This document shows, one piece after another, positions 46,886 to 56,783 of a DNA stretch of 64,000 nt. Each line of letters opens with the position of its first letter. Positions within the stretch are counted from its first letter, which is position 1. Below the pieces are notes generated by a model. It saw nothing but the letters and a program-made list of their open reading frames with translations, did not search any database and was not told where the DNA came from. The DNA comes from Pseudomonas sp. R84 (GTDB lineage Bacteria > Pseudomonadota > Gammaproteobacteria > Pseudomonadales > Pseudomonadaceae). The DNA lies in NCBI RefSeq assembly GCF_009834515.1, contig NZ_CP019426.1, positions 2,283,501 to 2,347,500 on the forward strand, read 5' to 3'. A program made the position numbers and the translations under genes.

Positions 46886-47343
46886 GGCTGGTTGGCCAAG
46901 GTCAATTTGCCCGTGGCTGTGCGCTGCACGGTGAGCGTGTTCTGGCCGTCCGAGAGTTGCAGTTGCACAGGTGAATCGAACCACTCGGCATTCAGTATCA
47001 GCGGCTGCCTGGGTGTCATTCGGACCTTCAGCGATGGCGTTTCCCAGTGACGAGGGCGCAGTTGCGGATCGGCGAGAAAGTGATCGAAGCCGGGGCCTTG
47101 TTCATTGCGACGAATGAAATGAAAGCCGTTTTTGTCCGCCAGCCAAGTGATCGGGCGTCCATCGGCCAGGGCTTCGGCATGGGCGATTTGCAGCAACTGG
47201 ATCAAGCGATTGGCGTCCTTGCGCAGCAGTTGCGCTGGGTCAGGCTTGATACTCAGGCTGACGGCGGCGCTGGCAATACCGATGATGATCAACACCACCA
47301 TCAATTCGATGAGGGTGAAGCCTGTTTGTCTGTCCTTGTTCAT
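46882..47343 (-). CDS. gspH: Type II secretion minor pseudopilin GspH (HxcU)
   Basis: 153 residues from ATG 47343. Prepilin site RQTG/FTLIELMVVLIIIGIASAAV, then a GspH beta-rich domain ending LQLSDGQNTLTVQRTATGKLTL. First gene of the leftward pair gspHJ; its start is about 115 bases from the divergent gspC start. Confidence 0.92.
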   Translation of the reverse strand: MNKDRQTGFTLIELMVVLIIIGIASAAVSLSIKPDPAQLLRKDANRLIQLLQIAHAEALADGRPITWLADKNGFHFIRRNEQGPGFDHFLADPQLRPRHWETPSLKVRMTPRQPLILNAEWFDSPVQLQLSDGQNTLTVQRTATGKLTLANQP

Positions 47344-47457
47344 ACCGCAACGTTCCTTCGTTGTGAATCCATCCTGGCGGATTCGAACCATCAATCCCGA
47401 TAGAAAAGCGAATGTTGTCCTGTAGACTGCGACGCAAGACAACAGGGAGGTTGGGTC

Positions 47458-47889
47458 TTGGCATTTACTTTTCGCTTATCCGCAACGCAGCTTGTGCAGT
47501 CGGCGGCGCTGATCACGGCGCTGGCAGGCGGACTATTCTGGTCTGCGCTGTTGCTGACGCCGGCACAGTCCCACGTTCCGGCGGTGGACCCCCAAGTGCT
47601 GCCGGCGCGCGCCGACACAGCGGCTTTGCAGTGGTTTTCCAACCAGCCGGCACCGTTGGATATCAAGGTTTCCGGAGTGCTGGCAGGGGCGCACGCTGCA
47701 GTAGCAATCCTAAGTCTCAACGACGGTCCGCCGCGCAGTTTTCTGGTGGGTGATCGCTTGGCTCTGGGTGTGCACGTGATAGCTATTGAACAGGATGCGG
47801 TGGTCATTGAGCGTGGCGCAGAAAAGAGCCGATTAAAAGTCAGCACGCTGCCAGACTCCCCGTCGCTGCCTCGGTTGACTCGACCCTGA
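47458..47889 (+). CDS. gspC: Type II secretion GspC-like protein (HxcP)
   Basis: 143 residues from a TTG start behind GGGAGG (7-base gap). One N-terminal membrane span (ITALAGGLFWSALLLTPA) and a periplasmic HR-like domain (APLDIKVSGVLAGAHAAVAILSLNDGPPRSFLVGDRL). It is much shorter than XcpP and has no PDZ or coiled-coil C terminus. It should link the secretin to the inner-membrane platform. It runs against gspI, which lies convergently 7 bases downstream. Confidence 0.85.
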   Translation: MAFTFRLSATQLVQSAALITALAGGLFWSALLLTPAQSHVPAVDPQVLPARADTAALQWFSNQPAPLDIKVSGVLAGAHAAVAILSLNDGPPRSFLVGDRLALGVHVIAIEQDAVVIERGAEKSRLKVSTLPDSPSLPRLTRP

Positions 47890-47895
47890 GCGGGA

Positions 47896-48282
47896 TCATT
47901 GGCGCTTTTCCTGCGGCCGGCCGAGTAAGGTTTCGAGTCGCGCCAAGGGCGGTGCCTGACGTTCGCGATCCGAAACCAGCAGCGTCACGCGCATCAGTCG
48001 TCCATCGATGCTCGGCGTCACGTGTTGATCACAGCGCAGTTGCAGGCGACCTTGATCACACTCGAAGGTTTTCAGTCCCGGGGCAAAGTCTTCTTCCAGA
48101 CGCAACTCGGCGAGTCGGGTCTGCGCCGCCAGCAAAGCGATCGAGCGATCGCGCAACAGGCCATTGCTCTGGGTCATCAGGCCCGCAACGCGAACGGCGG
48201 CAGACATGGCCACGGCGATGATTGCCAGGGCCACCAGAACCTCAATGAGGGTGAAACCTCGCTCCTTGCGCAACGCTTCCAT
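47896..48282 (-). CDS. gspI: Type II secretion minor pseudopilin GspI (HxcV)
   Basis: 128 residues from ATG 48282. Prepilin site KERG/FTLIEVLVALAIIAVAMSAAV with Glu5, then a typical GspI domain (NGLLRDRSIALLAAQTRLAELRL). It is encoded on the minus strand between two plus-strand genes, as in the PAO1 hxc cluster. Confidence 0.92.
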   Translation of the reverse strand: MEALRKERGFTLIEVLVALAIIAVAMSAAVRVAGLMTQSNGLLRDRSIALLAAQTRLAELRLEEDFAPGLKTFECDQGRLQLRCDQHVTPSIDGRLMRVTLLVSDRERQAPPLARLETLLGRPQEKRQ

Positions 48283-48428
48283 GCTTGTCTCTGCGGTTGA
48301 AACCGGCCCGCAGAATAACACCCGTCCTTTGGCTAATGTGCAGAAAAACAGTGCGTTAATGATTGTTGTACGATGACTGGCTTTTGTTACACTGCGCGCC
48401 GAATGTAATCATGCCAAGGAAGGTTGAA

Positions 48429-48878
48429 ATGGATTTCGCGCGCGTCAAATCTCAGTCCGCAGGTCGTCGAGGTCAGCAGGGTTTTACCCTGATCGAGATC
48501 ATGGTGGTGGTAGTCATCCTCGGCATTCTGGCGGCGATGGTCGTGCCCAAGGTGCTCGACCGACCTGATCAGGCCCGAGCCACTGCGGCGAAACAAGACA
48601 TCGCCGGCCTGATGCAGGCGCTCAAACTCTACCGCCTCGACCACGGCAATTACCCGACGCTGAATCAGGGGCTGAAGGTGTTGGTGGAGCGTCCGGCGGA
48701 TGCGAAAAACAGCAACTGGCGCTCTTATCTGGAACGCTTGCCCAACGACCCGTGGGGGCGTCCTTACAACTATCTGAATCCTGGCGCGAACGGTGAGATC
48801 GACATCTTCTCCCTCGGCGCAGACGGCCAACCCGACGGCGACGGCGTCAATGCCGATATTGGTTCCTGGCAGCTCTGA
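48429..48878 (+). CDS. gspG: Type II secretion major pseudopilin GspG (HxcT)
   Basis: 149 residues from ATG 48429, behind AAGGAAGG. Prepilin site GQQG/FTLIEIMVVVVILGILAAMVVPKV with Glu5, then the GspG calcium-loop domain (RLDHGNYPTLNQGLKVLVERP; FSLGADGQPDGDGVNADIGSW). Most abundant pilus subunit. It starts the long rightward operon G-K-L-M-D-E-F. Confidence 0.95.
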   Translation: MDFARVKSQSAGRRGQQGFTLIEIMVVVVILGILAAMVVPKVLDRPDQARATAAKQDIAGLMQALKLYRLDHGNYPTLNQGLKVLVERPADAKNSNWRSYLERLPNDPWGRPYNYLNPGANGEIDIFSLGADGQPDGDGVNADIGSWQL

Positions 48879-48886
48879 GAGCGGCC

Positions 48887-49873
48887 ATGAAATCATCGTC
48901 GCCACAGGCGCAGAAACAGCGCGGCATGGCCATTATCAGCGCCTTGCTGATTGCCGCCGTGGTTGCGGTGATCGCCGCTGGCATGCTCACCCGTCAGAGC
49001 GTCTTTACCCGTTCTCTTGAAGCGGAACAGTCGCGAGTGCAGGGCGCTGCTGCGCTGTTGGCGGGGCTGGAGCTCAGTCGGCAACTGCTCAGAGACACGC
49101 GTCAACAGGACGCGCTGACCCGGCTCGATCAACCTTGGGCGCAGCCTGTCAAAAGCCATTTGTTGAGTTCGCCGGGGGGCGGTTTCGAGGGGCGCATCGA
49201 GGATCAGCAGGGCAAGTTCAATTTGCGCAATTTACTCAGCAATGACCGCGTCGATGGCGGACAGTTGCGCAGCTTCGAACGCCTCTGCGAAATGATCGGA
49301 ATCGATGCTGCCCTCAGCCAGCGCATCAGCCAGCGAGTCATTGCCTCCTACCCGAGAATGCCCGACCTGCAAGCCGCCGGGCAGAGTATGGCGCAGACCG
49401 GTTTCGACGGCGTCCGCGCGACGTCGCCGAGTGCGCGTCGAAGCCCCTTGCCGGCCACTCAGCCGATGTTGCGCAGCCTTGATGATTTACGTGGCCTCGA
49501 AGGCATGAACGAGGAGCTGCTTGGGCGCTTGAATCAGTATGTCAGCCTGATTCCGGCCAAGACCTGGGTCAACGGTAATACTGCCAGCGCCGAGGTATTG
49601 GTGGCGGTGGTACCGGGTTTATCGCTGGCGCAGGCCAGGGCTGTGGTGGGAGAGCGCGATCGTGGTCAGTGGTTCATCAATCGCGGGGACTTCGTCAACC
49701 GTCTGCACTTGCCGCATCTGACCGTCGACGGACTGAACGTCGGCATCAGCAGCGATTGGTTTCTGCTGCGCGGACACGCGCGTCGTGACCAGCGCCGCGT
49801 CAGCCTGGATGCGCTGCTGCATCGACCCGCCGACGACCTGCCGAAAGTGGTCTGGTCGAGGCTCGGCGTATGA
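48887..49873 (+). CDS. gspK: Type II secretion minor pseudopilin GspK (HxcX)
   Basis: 328 residues. Prepilin-like N terminus KQRG/MAIISALLIAAVVAVIAAGM without Glu5, as usual for GspK, which caps the pseudopilus. A large globular part with helix-hairpin-helix-like SAM domain follows (FNLRNLLSNDRVDGGQ; VNGNTASAEVLVAVVPGLSLAQARAVV). It overlaps gspL by 4 bases. Confidence 0.92.
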   Translation: MKSSSPQAQKQRGMAIISALLIAAVVAVIAAGMLTRQSVFTRSLEAEQSRVQGAAALLAGLELSRQLLRDTRQQDALTRLDQPWAQPVKSHLLSSPGGGFEGRIEDQQGKFNLRNLLSNDRVDGGQLRSFERLCEMIGIDAALSQRISQRVIASYPRMPDLQAAGQSMAQTGFDGVRATSPSARRSPLPATQPMLRSLDDLRGLEGMNEELLGRLNQYVSLIPAKTWVNGNTASAEVLVAVVPGLSLAQARAVVGERDRGQWFINRGDFVNRLHLPHLTVDGLNVGISSDWFLLRGHARRDQRRVSLDALLHRPADDLPKVVWSRLGV

Positions 49874-51048
49874 CTCGCCTGCGAGTCGCCTTGCCGCCGC
49901 TGGCGGGTTTGACCTCAGACTCTGAGGTTGAATTTGCGCGCCTGGATCGGCATGACCAGGTCAGTCAGACCGGTGTCAGCACGCTGTTGCTGATTGAACA
50001 GGAGTGGCCGTTACAGCCCGTCGAGTTTTTTCTGCATCCGGCGGACAGTGTACTGACCAGTTTGCAGTTGCCACCGCTGGCTCCGGTGAAGATCGAGGCG
50101 GCGGTGAAGTGTGCCGCGCAGGCGCTGATTCTGGGTGGCACTGAACAAATGTACGTTGCACACAGTGCTCGTGAGGTCTCGGGGCAAGTGTCGCTGGCCT
50201 GGCTCGCGCAGGCATCTCTGGATCGTTTCGGGCTGTTATTGGCTCAGCACCGATTGAAGCTGCGAGGCCTTTACCCGGCGCCTTATGCTCTGCCGGTGCC
50301 CACGCAGGGGCAGGTCAGCGCCTGCGTGCTGGACGGGCAATTGCTGCTGCGCTTCAGCGGTGCGCAGGCTTCGGTAGAACCCTTGGCGCAGGAGCGTCTG
50401 GATGAACTCGTCACCAGTGGTCGCGGCTTGCAGTGGATCGGCGCGGATGCTCCTGCAACAGTCTTCGAACCACAACCTGCGGAGCAGCGCTGGTGTGGCG
50501 TTGCGCCGGGATGGGGGTTGCATGCAGGCATCGGCAAGGCTGCCGGCCCCGCTCGCGGTTGGGGCAAGGCCGTCTTCTGTTGTGCCTTGGCGATTGCGAT
50601 CTGGGTGTCAGGGCTGAACCTTTACGCGGCCCGTGAAGTGACCCAGGGCGAGCAGCTCAAGGCGCAAATGAGCCAACGGGTGAAGCAGGCTTTTCCAGAG
50701 TTACCGGTGATTCTCAATCCGTTGCAGCAGGCTCGCCAGCAACTGGCGGCTCGACACAATGGGGTGGCGGCCGAGGCGAATCACGGGTTTGCCTACCTGG
50801 TGCAAAACGCCGCGAGCGCGCTGCCGTTTATGGCGGGCAGCGTCCAGCGTATGACCTATGAGCAGGGACGTTTGCAGTTGGAGTTGGCCGCCGACACTGC
50901 GCAGGCACCCGCCGACGGCGCATTGCCGGGGGCGCTGACGCAGGCAGGATTGGTCGCCAGACGCGAAGACAACGTGTGGATTTTCAGCCCGCAGATTGAG
51001 CCGGCAGCGGTTGAGGACGATGCCGACATGGACAGCGACGATGAATAA
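49870..51048 (+). CDS. gspL: Type II secretion GspL (HxcY)
   Basis: 392 residues. Cytoplasmic actin-like domain that recruits the ATPase GspE, a membrane span at about residues 233-250 (GKAVFCCALAIAIWVSGLNLY), and a periplasmic ferredoxin-like domain. The acidic tail EPAAVEDDADMDSDDE is unusual. Coupled to gspK and overlapping gspM by 8 bases. Confidence 0.88.
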   Translation: MTRLRVALPPLAGLTSDSEVEFARLDRHDQVSQTGVSTLLLIEQEWPLQPVEFFLHPADSVLTSLQLPPLAPVKIEAAVKCAAQALILGGTEQMYVAHSAREVSGQVSLAWLAQASLDRFGLLLAQHRLKLRGLYPAPYALPVPTQGQVSACVLDGQLLLRFSGAQASVEPLAQERLDELVTSGRGLQWIGADAPATVFEPQPAEQRWCGVAPGWGLHAGIGKAAGPARGWGKAVFCCALAIAIWVSGLNLYAAREVTQGEQLKAQMSQRVKQAFPELPVILNPLQQARQQLAARHNGVAAEANHGFAYLVQNAASALPFMAGSVQRMTYEQGRLQLELAADTAQAPADGALPGALTQAGLVARREDNVWIFSPQIEPAAVEDDADMDSDDE

Positions 51049-51583
51049 TCTACTGGCGATCTATCGGGCTCGCTGGCTGCTGCTGCGTGCACAGATTCAT
51101 CGGCATTGGGCGCCGCTGACCTTACGCGAAAAACGCCTGGTTGCGGGCACCGCATTGATGTTAGGGGTTGTGCTGATCTGGCTGCTGCTCGTCCAGCCAC
51201 CGCTGAAAAAGATTGAGCATTGGCAGACCGAAACGCCGAAGTTGCGTGGCCAGGCCGAAGCGCTGGATCTGTTGTTGCGCGAGGTGGCGACAGCGCCCAT
51301 TGGGCAAAACTTCGAGCGGTCATTGCAGCAATCTCTCGATGGCAGCGGGCTGCTTGGTCACTACCAGTTGCAGACAGTTGGCACCGCTTGGCAGTTGACG
51401 TTCGAGGATGCACCCGCTGATGCCGTCATCAGTTGGCTGTTAATCCACCCCGTGCGGTTTTCACTTGAAGTGGTCGAGGCTCGTTTGCAGCGTGCAAGTG
51501 AGGTCAAGGTCGATGATACGGCAGGCACTCTGTCGGGAACCGTTCGCATGGATCAGGCGCTGGGCGCTAAGGAAGCTTCATGA
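51041..51583 (+). CDS. gspM: Type II secretion GspM (HxcZ)
   Basis: 180 residues from ATG 51041. Short cytoplasmic N terminus, membrane span at about 38-56 (VAGTALMLGVVLIWLLLVQP), periplasmic domain. It pairs with GspL in the assembly platform. Overlaps gspL and gspD starts and stops, so it is tightly coupled. Confidence 0.85.
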   Translation: MNNLLAIYRARWLLLRAQIHRHWAPLTLREKRLVAGTALMLGVVLIWLLLVQPPLKKIEHWQTETPKLRGQAEALDLLLREVATAPIGQNFERSLQQSLDGSGLLGHYQLQTVGTAWQLTFEDAPADAVISWLLIHPVRFSLEVVEARLQRASEVKVDDTAGTLSGTVRMDQALGAKEAS

Positions 51584-53949
51584 AGTGGTCAGGTTCCAAT
51601 TGTGTACGTACGGCCGCGCCGTTCCTGTTGTTGGCACTGAGCGCATGCAGCAACACCACTCCGCCACAGAACCAGCCGCCATTGCTGGTCGACAGTGAAC
51701 TCGGGCGGCCGCTGGCCAACACCCAGCGCAGCGGCGACGCGGTGCTCGACCGCGAACGTGCGCAGGCCCAAGCGCGACCTGTGCCGAAGCAATTGCACAA
51801 CATCAGCAAGAGTGCGCGCAGTGGGGCGGCGGCGTCGGGCATTGCCTTGCCGAGTAATCCTTTGGGCGATCAACCGGTGACGCTGAATTTTGTCGACGCG
51901 GATATTCAAGCGGTGGTGCGCGCGTTGGCGCGTTCGACCGGGCAGCAGTTTCTGGTCGATCCTCGGGTGAAGGGGACGTTGACGCTGGTTTCAGAAGGTC
52001 AGGTGCCAGCGCGGCAGGCTTACGACATGTTGCTGGCGGTGTTGCGTATGCAGGGTTTCAGTGTGGTTGACGTGGGCGGTGTGGCGCAGGTGGTGCCGGA
52101 GGCGGATGCGAAGTTGCTCGGCGGGCCGATTTACAGTGCCGACAAACCGGCCGGCAACGGCATGCTCACGCGCACGTTTCGTTTGCAATACGAGAACGCG
52201 GTGAACCTGATTCCGGTGCTGCGGCCGATTGTTTCGCCGAACAATCCGATCAACGCCTATCCGGGCAATAACACCATCGTCATCACTGATTACTCTGAGA
52301 ACCTGACCCGCGTTGCGCAGTTGATTGCGAGCATTGATTCGCCGAGTGCGATCGACACCGATGTGGTGCAGATCCAGAACGGCATCGCTGCCGACATTGC
52401 GCCGATGGTCGCGGATCTGCTGGATGCGCCGGGCAATGATCCGACGCAGAAAATCGCGGTGATTGGTGATCCGCGTTCCAACACCATCATCATTCGCGCC
52501 GGCAGCCCGGAGCGTACGGAGCTGGCGCGTAATCTGATTTACAAACTGGATAACGCGCAGAGCAATCCGAGCAATCTGCATGTGGTTTATCTGCGTAACG
52601 CGCAGGCGGCGAAACTGGCGCAGGCCTTGCGCGGGTTGCTCACGGGTGAAAGTGACAGCGGCAGCAGCGACAGTGCGCGTTCGGTGCTCAGTGCCATGGG
52701 CGCAAGTACTGGCGGTAGCGCTGGGCAAAATGGCCAAAGTAGTACGCAAAGCAGCGGCACTACATCGACTAATAGCAGCGTCAGCACGGGCGGCAGTTAC
52801 GCCCAGGGCAGCAGTGGCGGCACAACTGGTAGCGGCGGCGCGCAAAGCAGCGAGCAGAACGTCGCTTTCAGTGCCGGCGGCGTGACCATTCAGGCGGACG
52901 CCACCACCAACACCTTGCTGATTTCCGCGCCGGAGCCTTTGTATCGCAACTTGCGCGAGGTGATCGATCTGCTTGACCAGCGCCGCGCGCAAGTGGTGAT
53001 CGAGAGCCTGATCGTCGAAGTCGGCGAGGACGATGCCAGTGAGTTCGGTGTGCAGTGGCAGACCGGCAATCTCGGTGGCAATGGCGTGATCGGTGGCGCG
53101 AATCTCGGTGGTTCGGGGCTCAACACCAACGGCAAAACCAGCATCGATGTGCTGCCTCAGGGGTTGAATCTGGGCTACGTCAACGGCACCGTCGATATCC
53201 CCGGGATCGGCAAGATTCTTGACCTGAAAGTGCTGGCCCGGGCCTTGAAAAGCAAGGGTGGCACCAACGTGCTGTCGACGCCGAATCTGCTGACCCTCGA
53301 CAACGAGGCGGCGAGCATTTTTGTCGGCCAGACCATCCCGTTTGTCAGCGGCAGTTATGTGACGGGCGGCGGGGGCACCAGCAACAACCCGTTCCAAACC
53401 GTGACCCGGGAAGAGGTCGGTTTGAAGCTCAACGTGCGTCCGCAGATTTCCGAGGGCGGTACGGTCAAGCTCGATATCTATCAGGAGGTCAGCAGCATCG
53501 ACGAACGCGCTTCCAACAGCGCGACATCGACGGGCATCGTCACCAACAAACGTGCAATCGACACCAGTATTTTGCTCGACGACGGGCAGATCATGGTCCT
53601 TGGCGGGTTGCTGCAGGACGGTTACAGCCAGAGCAATGACGCGGTGCCTTGGCTGGGCAGTCTGCCGGGAATCGGCGCGCTGTTTCGCAATGAACGCCGG
53701 GCGATTACCAAGACCAACCTGATGGTGTTCCTGCGTCCGTACATCATCCGCGACAGCGAAGCGGGGCGCAGCATTACCCTCAACCGCTACGACTTCATGC
53801 GCCGGGCGCAAGGTGGTTTGCAGCCGGAACGCAGCTGGGCGATGCCGGACATGCAGGCGCCGCAATTGCCGACAGCGGCGCAAGGGGTGCCGGCGGTGTT
53901 ACCGAGTTCCGGCCCACGCGCGACGATCAAAGCGGTGCCCATCCAATGA
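51580..53949 (+). CDS. gspD: Type II secretion secretin GspD, lipidated (HxcQ)
   Basis: 789 residues. The signal peptide ends in a lipobox LSAC (Cys at about residue 23), so the secretin carries its own lipid and needs no separate pilotin. N0-N3 domains follow ([35 protein letters not shown] repeats), a Ser/Gly/Thr-rich insert at about 350-425, and the C-terminal secretin domain ([42 protein letters not shown]). Forms the outer-membrane gate. Lipidation is the mark of HxcQ. Confidence 0.95.
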   Translation: MKWSGSNCVRTAAPFLLLALSACSNTTPPQNQPPLLVDSELGRPLANTQRSGDAVLDRERAQAQARPVPKQLHNISKSARSGAAASGIALPSNPLGDQPVTLNFVDADIQAVVRALARSTGQQFLVDPRVKGTLTLVSEGQVPARQAYDMLLAVLRMQGFSVVDVGGVAQVVPEADAKLLGGPIYSADKPAGNGMLTRTFRLQYENAVNLIPVLRPIVSPNNPINAYPGNNTIVITDYSENLTRVAQLIASIDSPSAIDTDVVQIQNGIAADIAPMVADLLDAPGNDPTQKIAVIGDPRSNTIIIRAGSPERTELARNLIYKLDNAQSNPSNLHVVYLRNAQAAKLAQALRGLLTGESDSGSSDSARSVLSAMGASTGGSAGQNGQSSTQSSGTTSTNSSVSTGGSYAQGSSGGTTGSGGAQSSEQNVAFSAGGVTIQADATTNTLLISAPEPLYRNLREVIDLLDQRRAQVVIESLIVEVGEDDASEFGVQWQTGNLGGNGVIGGANLGGSGLNTNGKTSIDVLPQGLNLGYVNGTVDIPGIGKILDLKVLARALKSKGGTNVLSTPNLLTLDNEAASIFVGQTIPFVSGSYVTGGGGTSNNPFQTVTREEVGLKLNVRPQISEGGTVKLDIYQEVSSIDERASNSATSTGIVTNKRAIDTSILLDDGQIMVLGGLLQDGYSQSNDAVPWLGSLPGIGALFRNERRAITKTNLMVFLRPYIIRDSEAGRSITLNRYDFMRRAQGGLQPERSWAMPDMQAPQLPTAAQGVPAVLPSSGPRATIKAVPIQ

Positions 53950-55352
53950 GTTCGCTGCCTTACGCCTGGGCCAAGGCGCAGCGCATTCTGTTGTGCGATG
54001 GCGTGTTGACGGTGTGCCCGTCAACGCCGGGCTGGTCGATCAGCGAGGCGCGGCGGCAGTTCGGTGCGACCACCATACAACGCGTGCGCGATGACGAACT
54101 CGACGGCTTGCTCGCCGCAGCCTATGCCGACACCGGCAGTGCGGCGGCGGTGGTTGGGGCTGCGGAAAACGAAGTTGATCTGGATCGGCTGATGCAGGAC
54201 ATGCCGGAAATCACCGACCTGCTCGACACCCAGGACGGCGCGCCGGTGATCCGCATGATCAACGCCTTGCTCACCCAGGCCGCGCGCGATGAGGCCAGCG
54301 ACATTCACATCGAACCGTTCGAAACCCATTCGGTGGTGCGCTATCGCGTCGACGGAACCTTGCGCGATGTGGTCTCACCGCGCAAGGCGTTGCATGGTGC
54401 GCTGGTGTCGCGGATCAAGATCATGGCCCAGCTCGACATCGCCGAAAAACGCCTGCCGCAAGATGGACGCATCGCTTTGCGCGTGGCCGGGCGGCCGATT
54501 GATATTCGTGTTTCAACCGTGCCCACCGGTCATGGCGAAAGGGTGGTGATGCGTCTGCTCGACAAACAGGCCGGGCGTCTGCATCTGGAAACACTGGGCA
54601 TGGACGCGCAGGTGCTGGCCAAACTCGATCACCTGATCCGCCAGCCCCACGGCATCGTTTTGGTCACCGGGCCGACCGGCAGCGGCAAAACCACCAGCCT
54701 CTACGCCGCATTGGCACGGCTGGATGCGAGTACCAGCAACATTCTCACCGTCGAGGATCCGGTGGAATACGACCTGCCGGGCATCAGCCAGATCCAGGTC
54801 AATGCCAAGATCGACATGACTTTTGCCCTGGCGCTGCGAGCAATCCTGCGGCAAGACCCGGACATCATCATGATCGGCGAGATCCGCGATCTCGAAACTG
54901 CACAAATCGCCGTGCAGGCTTCGTTGACCGGGCACTTGGTGCTGGCGACATTGCACACCAACGACGCGGTGTCGGCGGTCAACCGCTTGATCGACATGGG
55001 CGTCGAACCGTTTCTGCTGGCCTCGTCGATGCTCGGCGTGCTCGCACAACGACTGGTGCGACGGCTGTGCAATCAGTGCAAGCAGGAAGACCCGGCGACA
55101 CCGGGCACTTGGCGACCGGTCGGCTGCCCGGCGTGCAATCAGACCGGCTACAGCGGCCGCACCGGCATCCACGAGTTGTTCTGCATCGACGACGACATTC
55201 GCACCCTGATTCACCAAGGGGCAGGGGAGCAGGCCTTGCGCGCATCAGCCGCGAAAGCCGGGATGTTCAGCCTGCGCGAGGACGGTGAGCGATGGATCCG
55301 CAGCGGCGCCACCGCCCCTGAAGAAATCCTCCGTGTGACACGGGACGCCTGA
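53946..55352 (+). CDS. gspE: Type II secretion ATPase GspE (HxcR)
   Basis: 468 residues. N1E-like domain, then a RecA-like ATPase with Walker [12 protein letters not shown] (Lys248), Asp box [19 protein letters not shown], Walker [11 protein letters not shown], His box [16 protein letters not shown]. The tetracysteine zinc module [23 protein letters not shown] is kept. Drives pseudopilus growth. It overlaps both neighbours. Confidence 0.96.
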   Translation: MSSLPYAWAKAQRILLCDGVLTVCPSTPGWSISEARRQFGATTIQRVRDDELDGLLAAAYADTGSAAAVVGAAENEVDLDRLMQDMPEITDLLDTQDGAPVIRMINALLTQAARDEASDIHIEPFETHSVVRYRVDGTLRDVVSPRKALHGALVSRIKIMAQLDIAEKRLPQDGRIALRVAGRPIDIRVSTVPTGHGERVVMRLLDKQAGRLHLETLGMDAQVLAKLDHLIRQPHGIVLVTGPTGSGKTTSLYAALARLDASTSNILTVEDPVEYDLPGISQIQVNAKIDMTFALALRAILRQDPDIIMIGEIRDLETAQIAVQASLTGHLVLATLHTNDAVSAVNRLIDMGVEPFLLASSMLGVLAQRLVRRLCNQCKQEDPATPGTWRPVGCPACNQTGYSGRTGIHELFCIDDDIRTLIHQGAGEQALRASAAKAGMFSLREDGERWIRSGATAPEEILRVTRDA

Positions 55353-56563
55353 TGAATCGCTATCGTTTTGAAGCTGCCGATGCGACCGGCAAGATCGAAT
55401 CCGGGCACCTTGAGGCGGACAGCCAGGCTGCCGCGTTCACAACGTTACGCGCGCGCGGGTTGACCGCGTTGTCGGTGCACAAAGAAAGCAACGTCGCCAG
55501 TCACGGCGGCGGTGGATTGTTCCGCGCCAAACTTTCCGATAACGATCTGGCCTGGGCCACGCGGCAGCTGGCGAGTCTGCTCGGCGCCAGTCTGCCGCTG
55601 GAGGCCGCGTTGAGCGCCACGGTGGAGCAGGCCGAGAAAAAGCACATCGCCCACACCCTCAGCGCTGTTCGTGCGGATGTGCGCAGCGGCATGCGACTGG
55701 CGGAATCCCTCGCCGCGCGACCGCGAGACTTTCCTGAGATCTACCGTGCGCTGATTGCGGCGGGTGAGGAGTCCGGTGATTTGGCGCAGGTCATGGAACG
55801 CCTCGCGGATTATATCGAGGAACGCAACAACCTGCGCGGCAAGATTCTCACGGCGTTTATCTATCCGGGCGTGGTCGGTCTGGTGTCGATCGGCATCGTG
55901 ATTTTCCTGCTCAGTTACGTGGTGCCGCAGGTGGTCAGCGCGTTTTCCCAGGCGCGGCAGGATTTGCCCGGGCTGACCTTGGCGATGCTCAACGCGAGTG
56001 ATTTCATCCGCAGTTGGGGCTGGCTGTGCGCTGGGATCATGGCCGCAAGTTTCTGGAGCTGGCGTTTGTACCTGCGCAATCCAGCGGCACGTTTGAGTTG
56101 GCATCATCGCGTGCTGAAGTTGCCGCTGTTCGGGCGTTTCATTCTGGGCCTGAACACCGCACGGTTCGCCTCGACGTTGGCGATTCTCGGCGGCGCCGGG
56201 GTGCCGTTGCTGCGCGCATTGGAGGCGGCGCGGCAGACCCTGTCCAACGACCGCTTGAGTTTGAGCGTCACTGAAGCAACGGCCAAAGTGCGCGAAGGGG
56301 TCAACCTCGCCGCTGCATTGCGCGTGGAGAACGTATTCCCGCCAGTGCTGATTCATCTGATCGCCAGTGGCGAGAAAACCGGCTCGCTGCCGCCGATGCT
56401 TGAGCGTGCGGCACAAACCCTGTCGCGCGATATCGAGCGGCGAGCGATGGGCATGACCGCGTTGCTGGAGCCGCTGATGATTGTGGTGATGGGCGGGGTG
56501 GTGCTGGTGATTGTGATGGCGGTGTTGTTGCCGATCATTGAGATCAATCAACTGGTCCAGTAG
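55352..56563 (+). CDS. gspF: Type II secretion inner-membrane platform protein GspF (HxcS)
   Basis: 403 residues with two GspF repeats (WATRQLASLLGASLPLEAAL; FASTLAILGGAGVPLLRALEAA) and three membrane spans (about 165-190, 215-235, 370-395). It couples GspE to pseudopilin addition. Last gene of the Hxc-type operon; a REP doublet follows. Confidence 0.95.
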   Translation: MNRYRFEAADATGKIESGHLEADSQAAAFTTLRARGLTALSVHKESNVASHGGGGLFRAKLSDNDLAWATRQLASLLGASLPLEAALSATVEQAEKKHIAHTLSAVRADVRSGMRLAESLAARPRDFPEIYRALIAAGEESGDLAQVMERLADYIEERNNLRGKILTAFIYPGVVGLVSIGIVIFLLSYVVPQVVSAFSQARQDLPGLTLAMLNASDFIRSWGWLCAGIMAASFWSWRLYLRNPAARLSWHHRVLKLPLFGRFILGLNTARFASTLAILGGAGVPLLRALEAARQTLSNDRLSLSVTEATAKVREGVNLAAALRVENVFPPVLIHLIASGEKTGSLPPMLERAAQTLSRDIERRAMGMTALLEPLMIVVMGGVVLVIVMAVLLPIIEINQLVQ

Positions 56564-56590
56564 CCGGTTTTGATGGTGTCTGATCGGGCC

Positions 56591-56660
56591 CCTTCGCGAG
56601 CAGGCTCGCTCCCACAGGGGAATGCATTTCAAAATGTGGGAGCGAGCCTGCTCGCGAAGG
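56591..56660. repeat. REP doublet (REPIN-like), copy 5
   Basis: Inverted REP units at 56591-56615 and 56636-56660 around GGAATGCATTTCAAAA. It lies 27 bases after gspF and may also cap the 3' end of that message. Confidence 0.85.
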
Positions 56661-56732
56661 GGCCAGTCCGGGCAACAAAAAATCCAGATTTTTGTCAGGA
56701 CTTTACCCCCGCACGGTCTGCAAACAGACATG

Positions 56733-56760
56733 AAAAAGCCCTCGTCACCGAGGGCTTTTC
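56733..56760. terminator. Bidirectional terminator between gspF and pectate lyase
   Basis: 11-pair stem AAAAGCCCTCG / CGAGGGCTTTT with loop TCAC, usable from both sides, between converging genes. Confidence 0.85.
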
Positions 56761-56783
56761 ATTAACACGGTTACATCGACCAA

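Noticed and set aside
51991..53883. 630-residue minus-strand open frame opposite gspD
   Set aside because: Shadow frame; composition is not that of a protein and gspD is coupled to both its neighbours.
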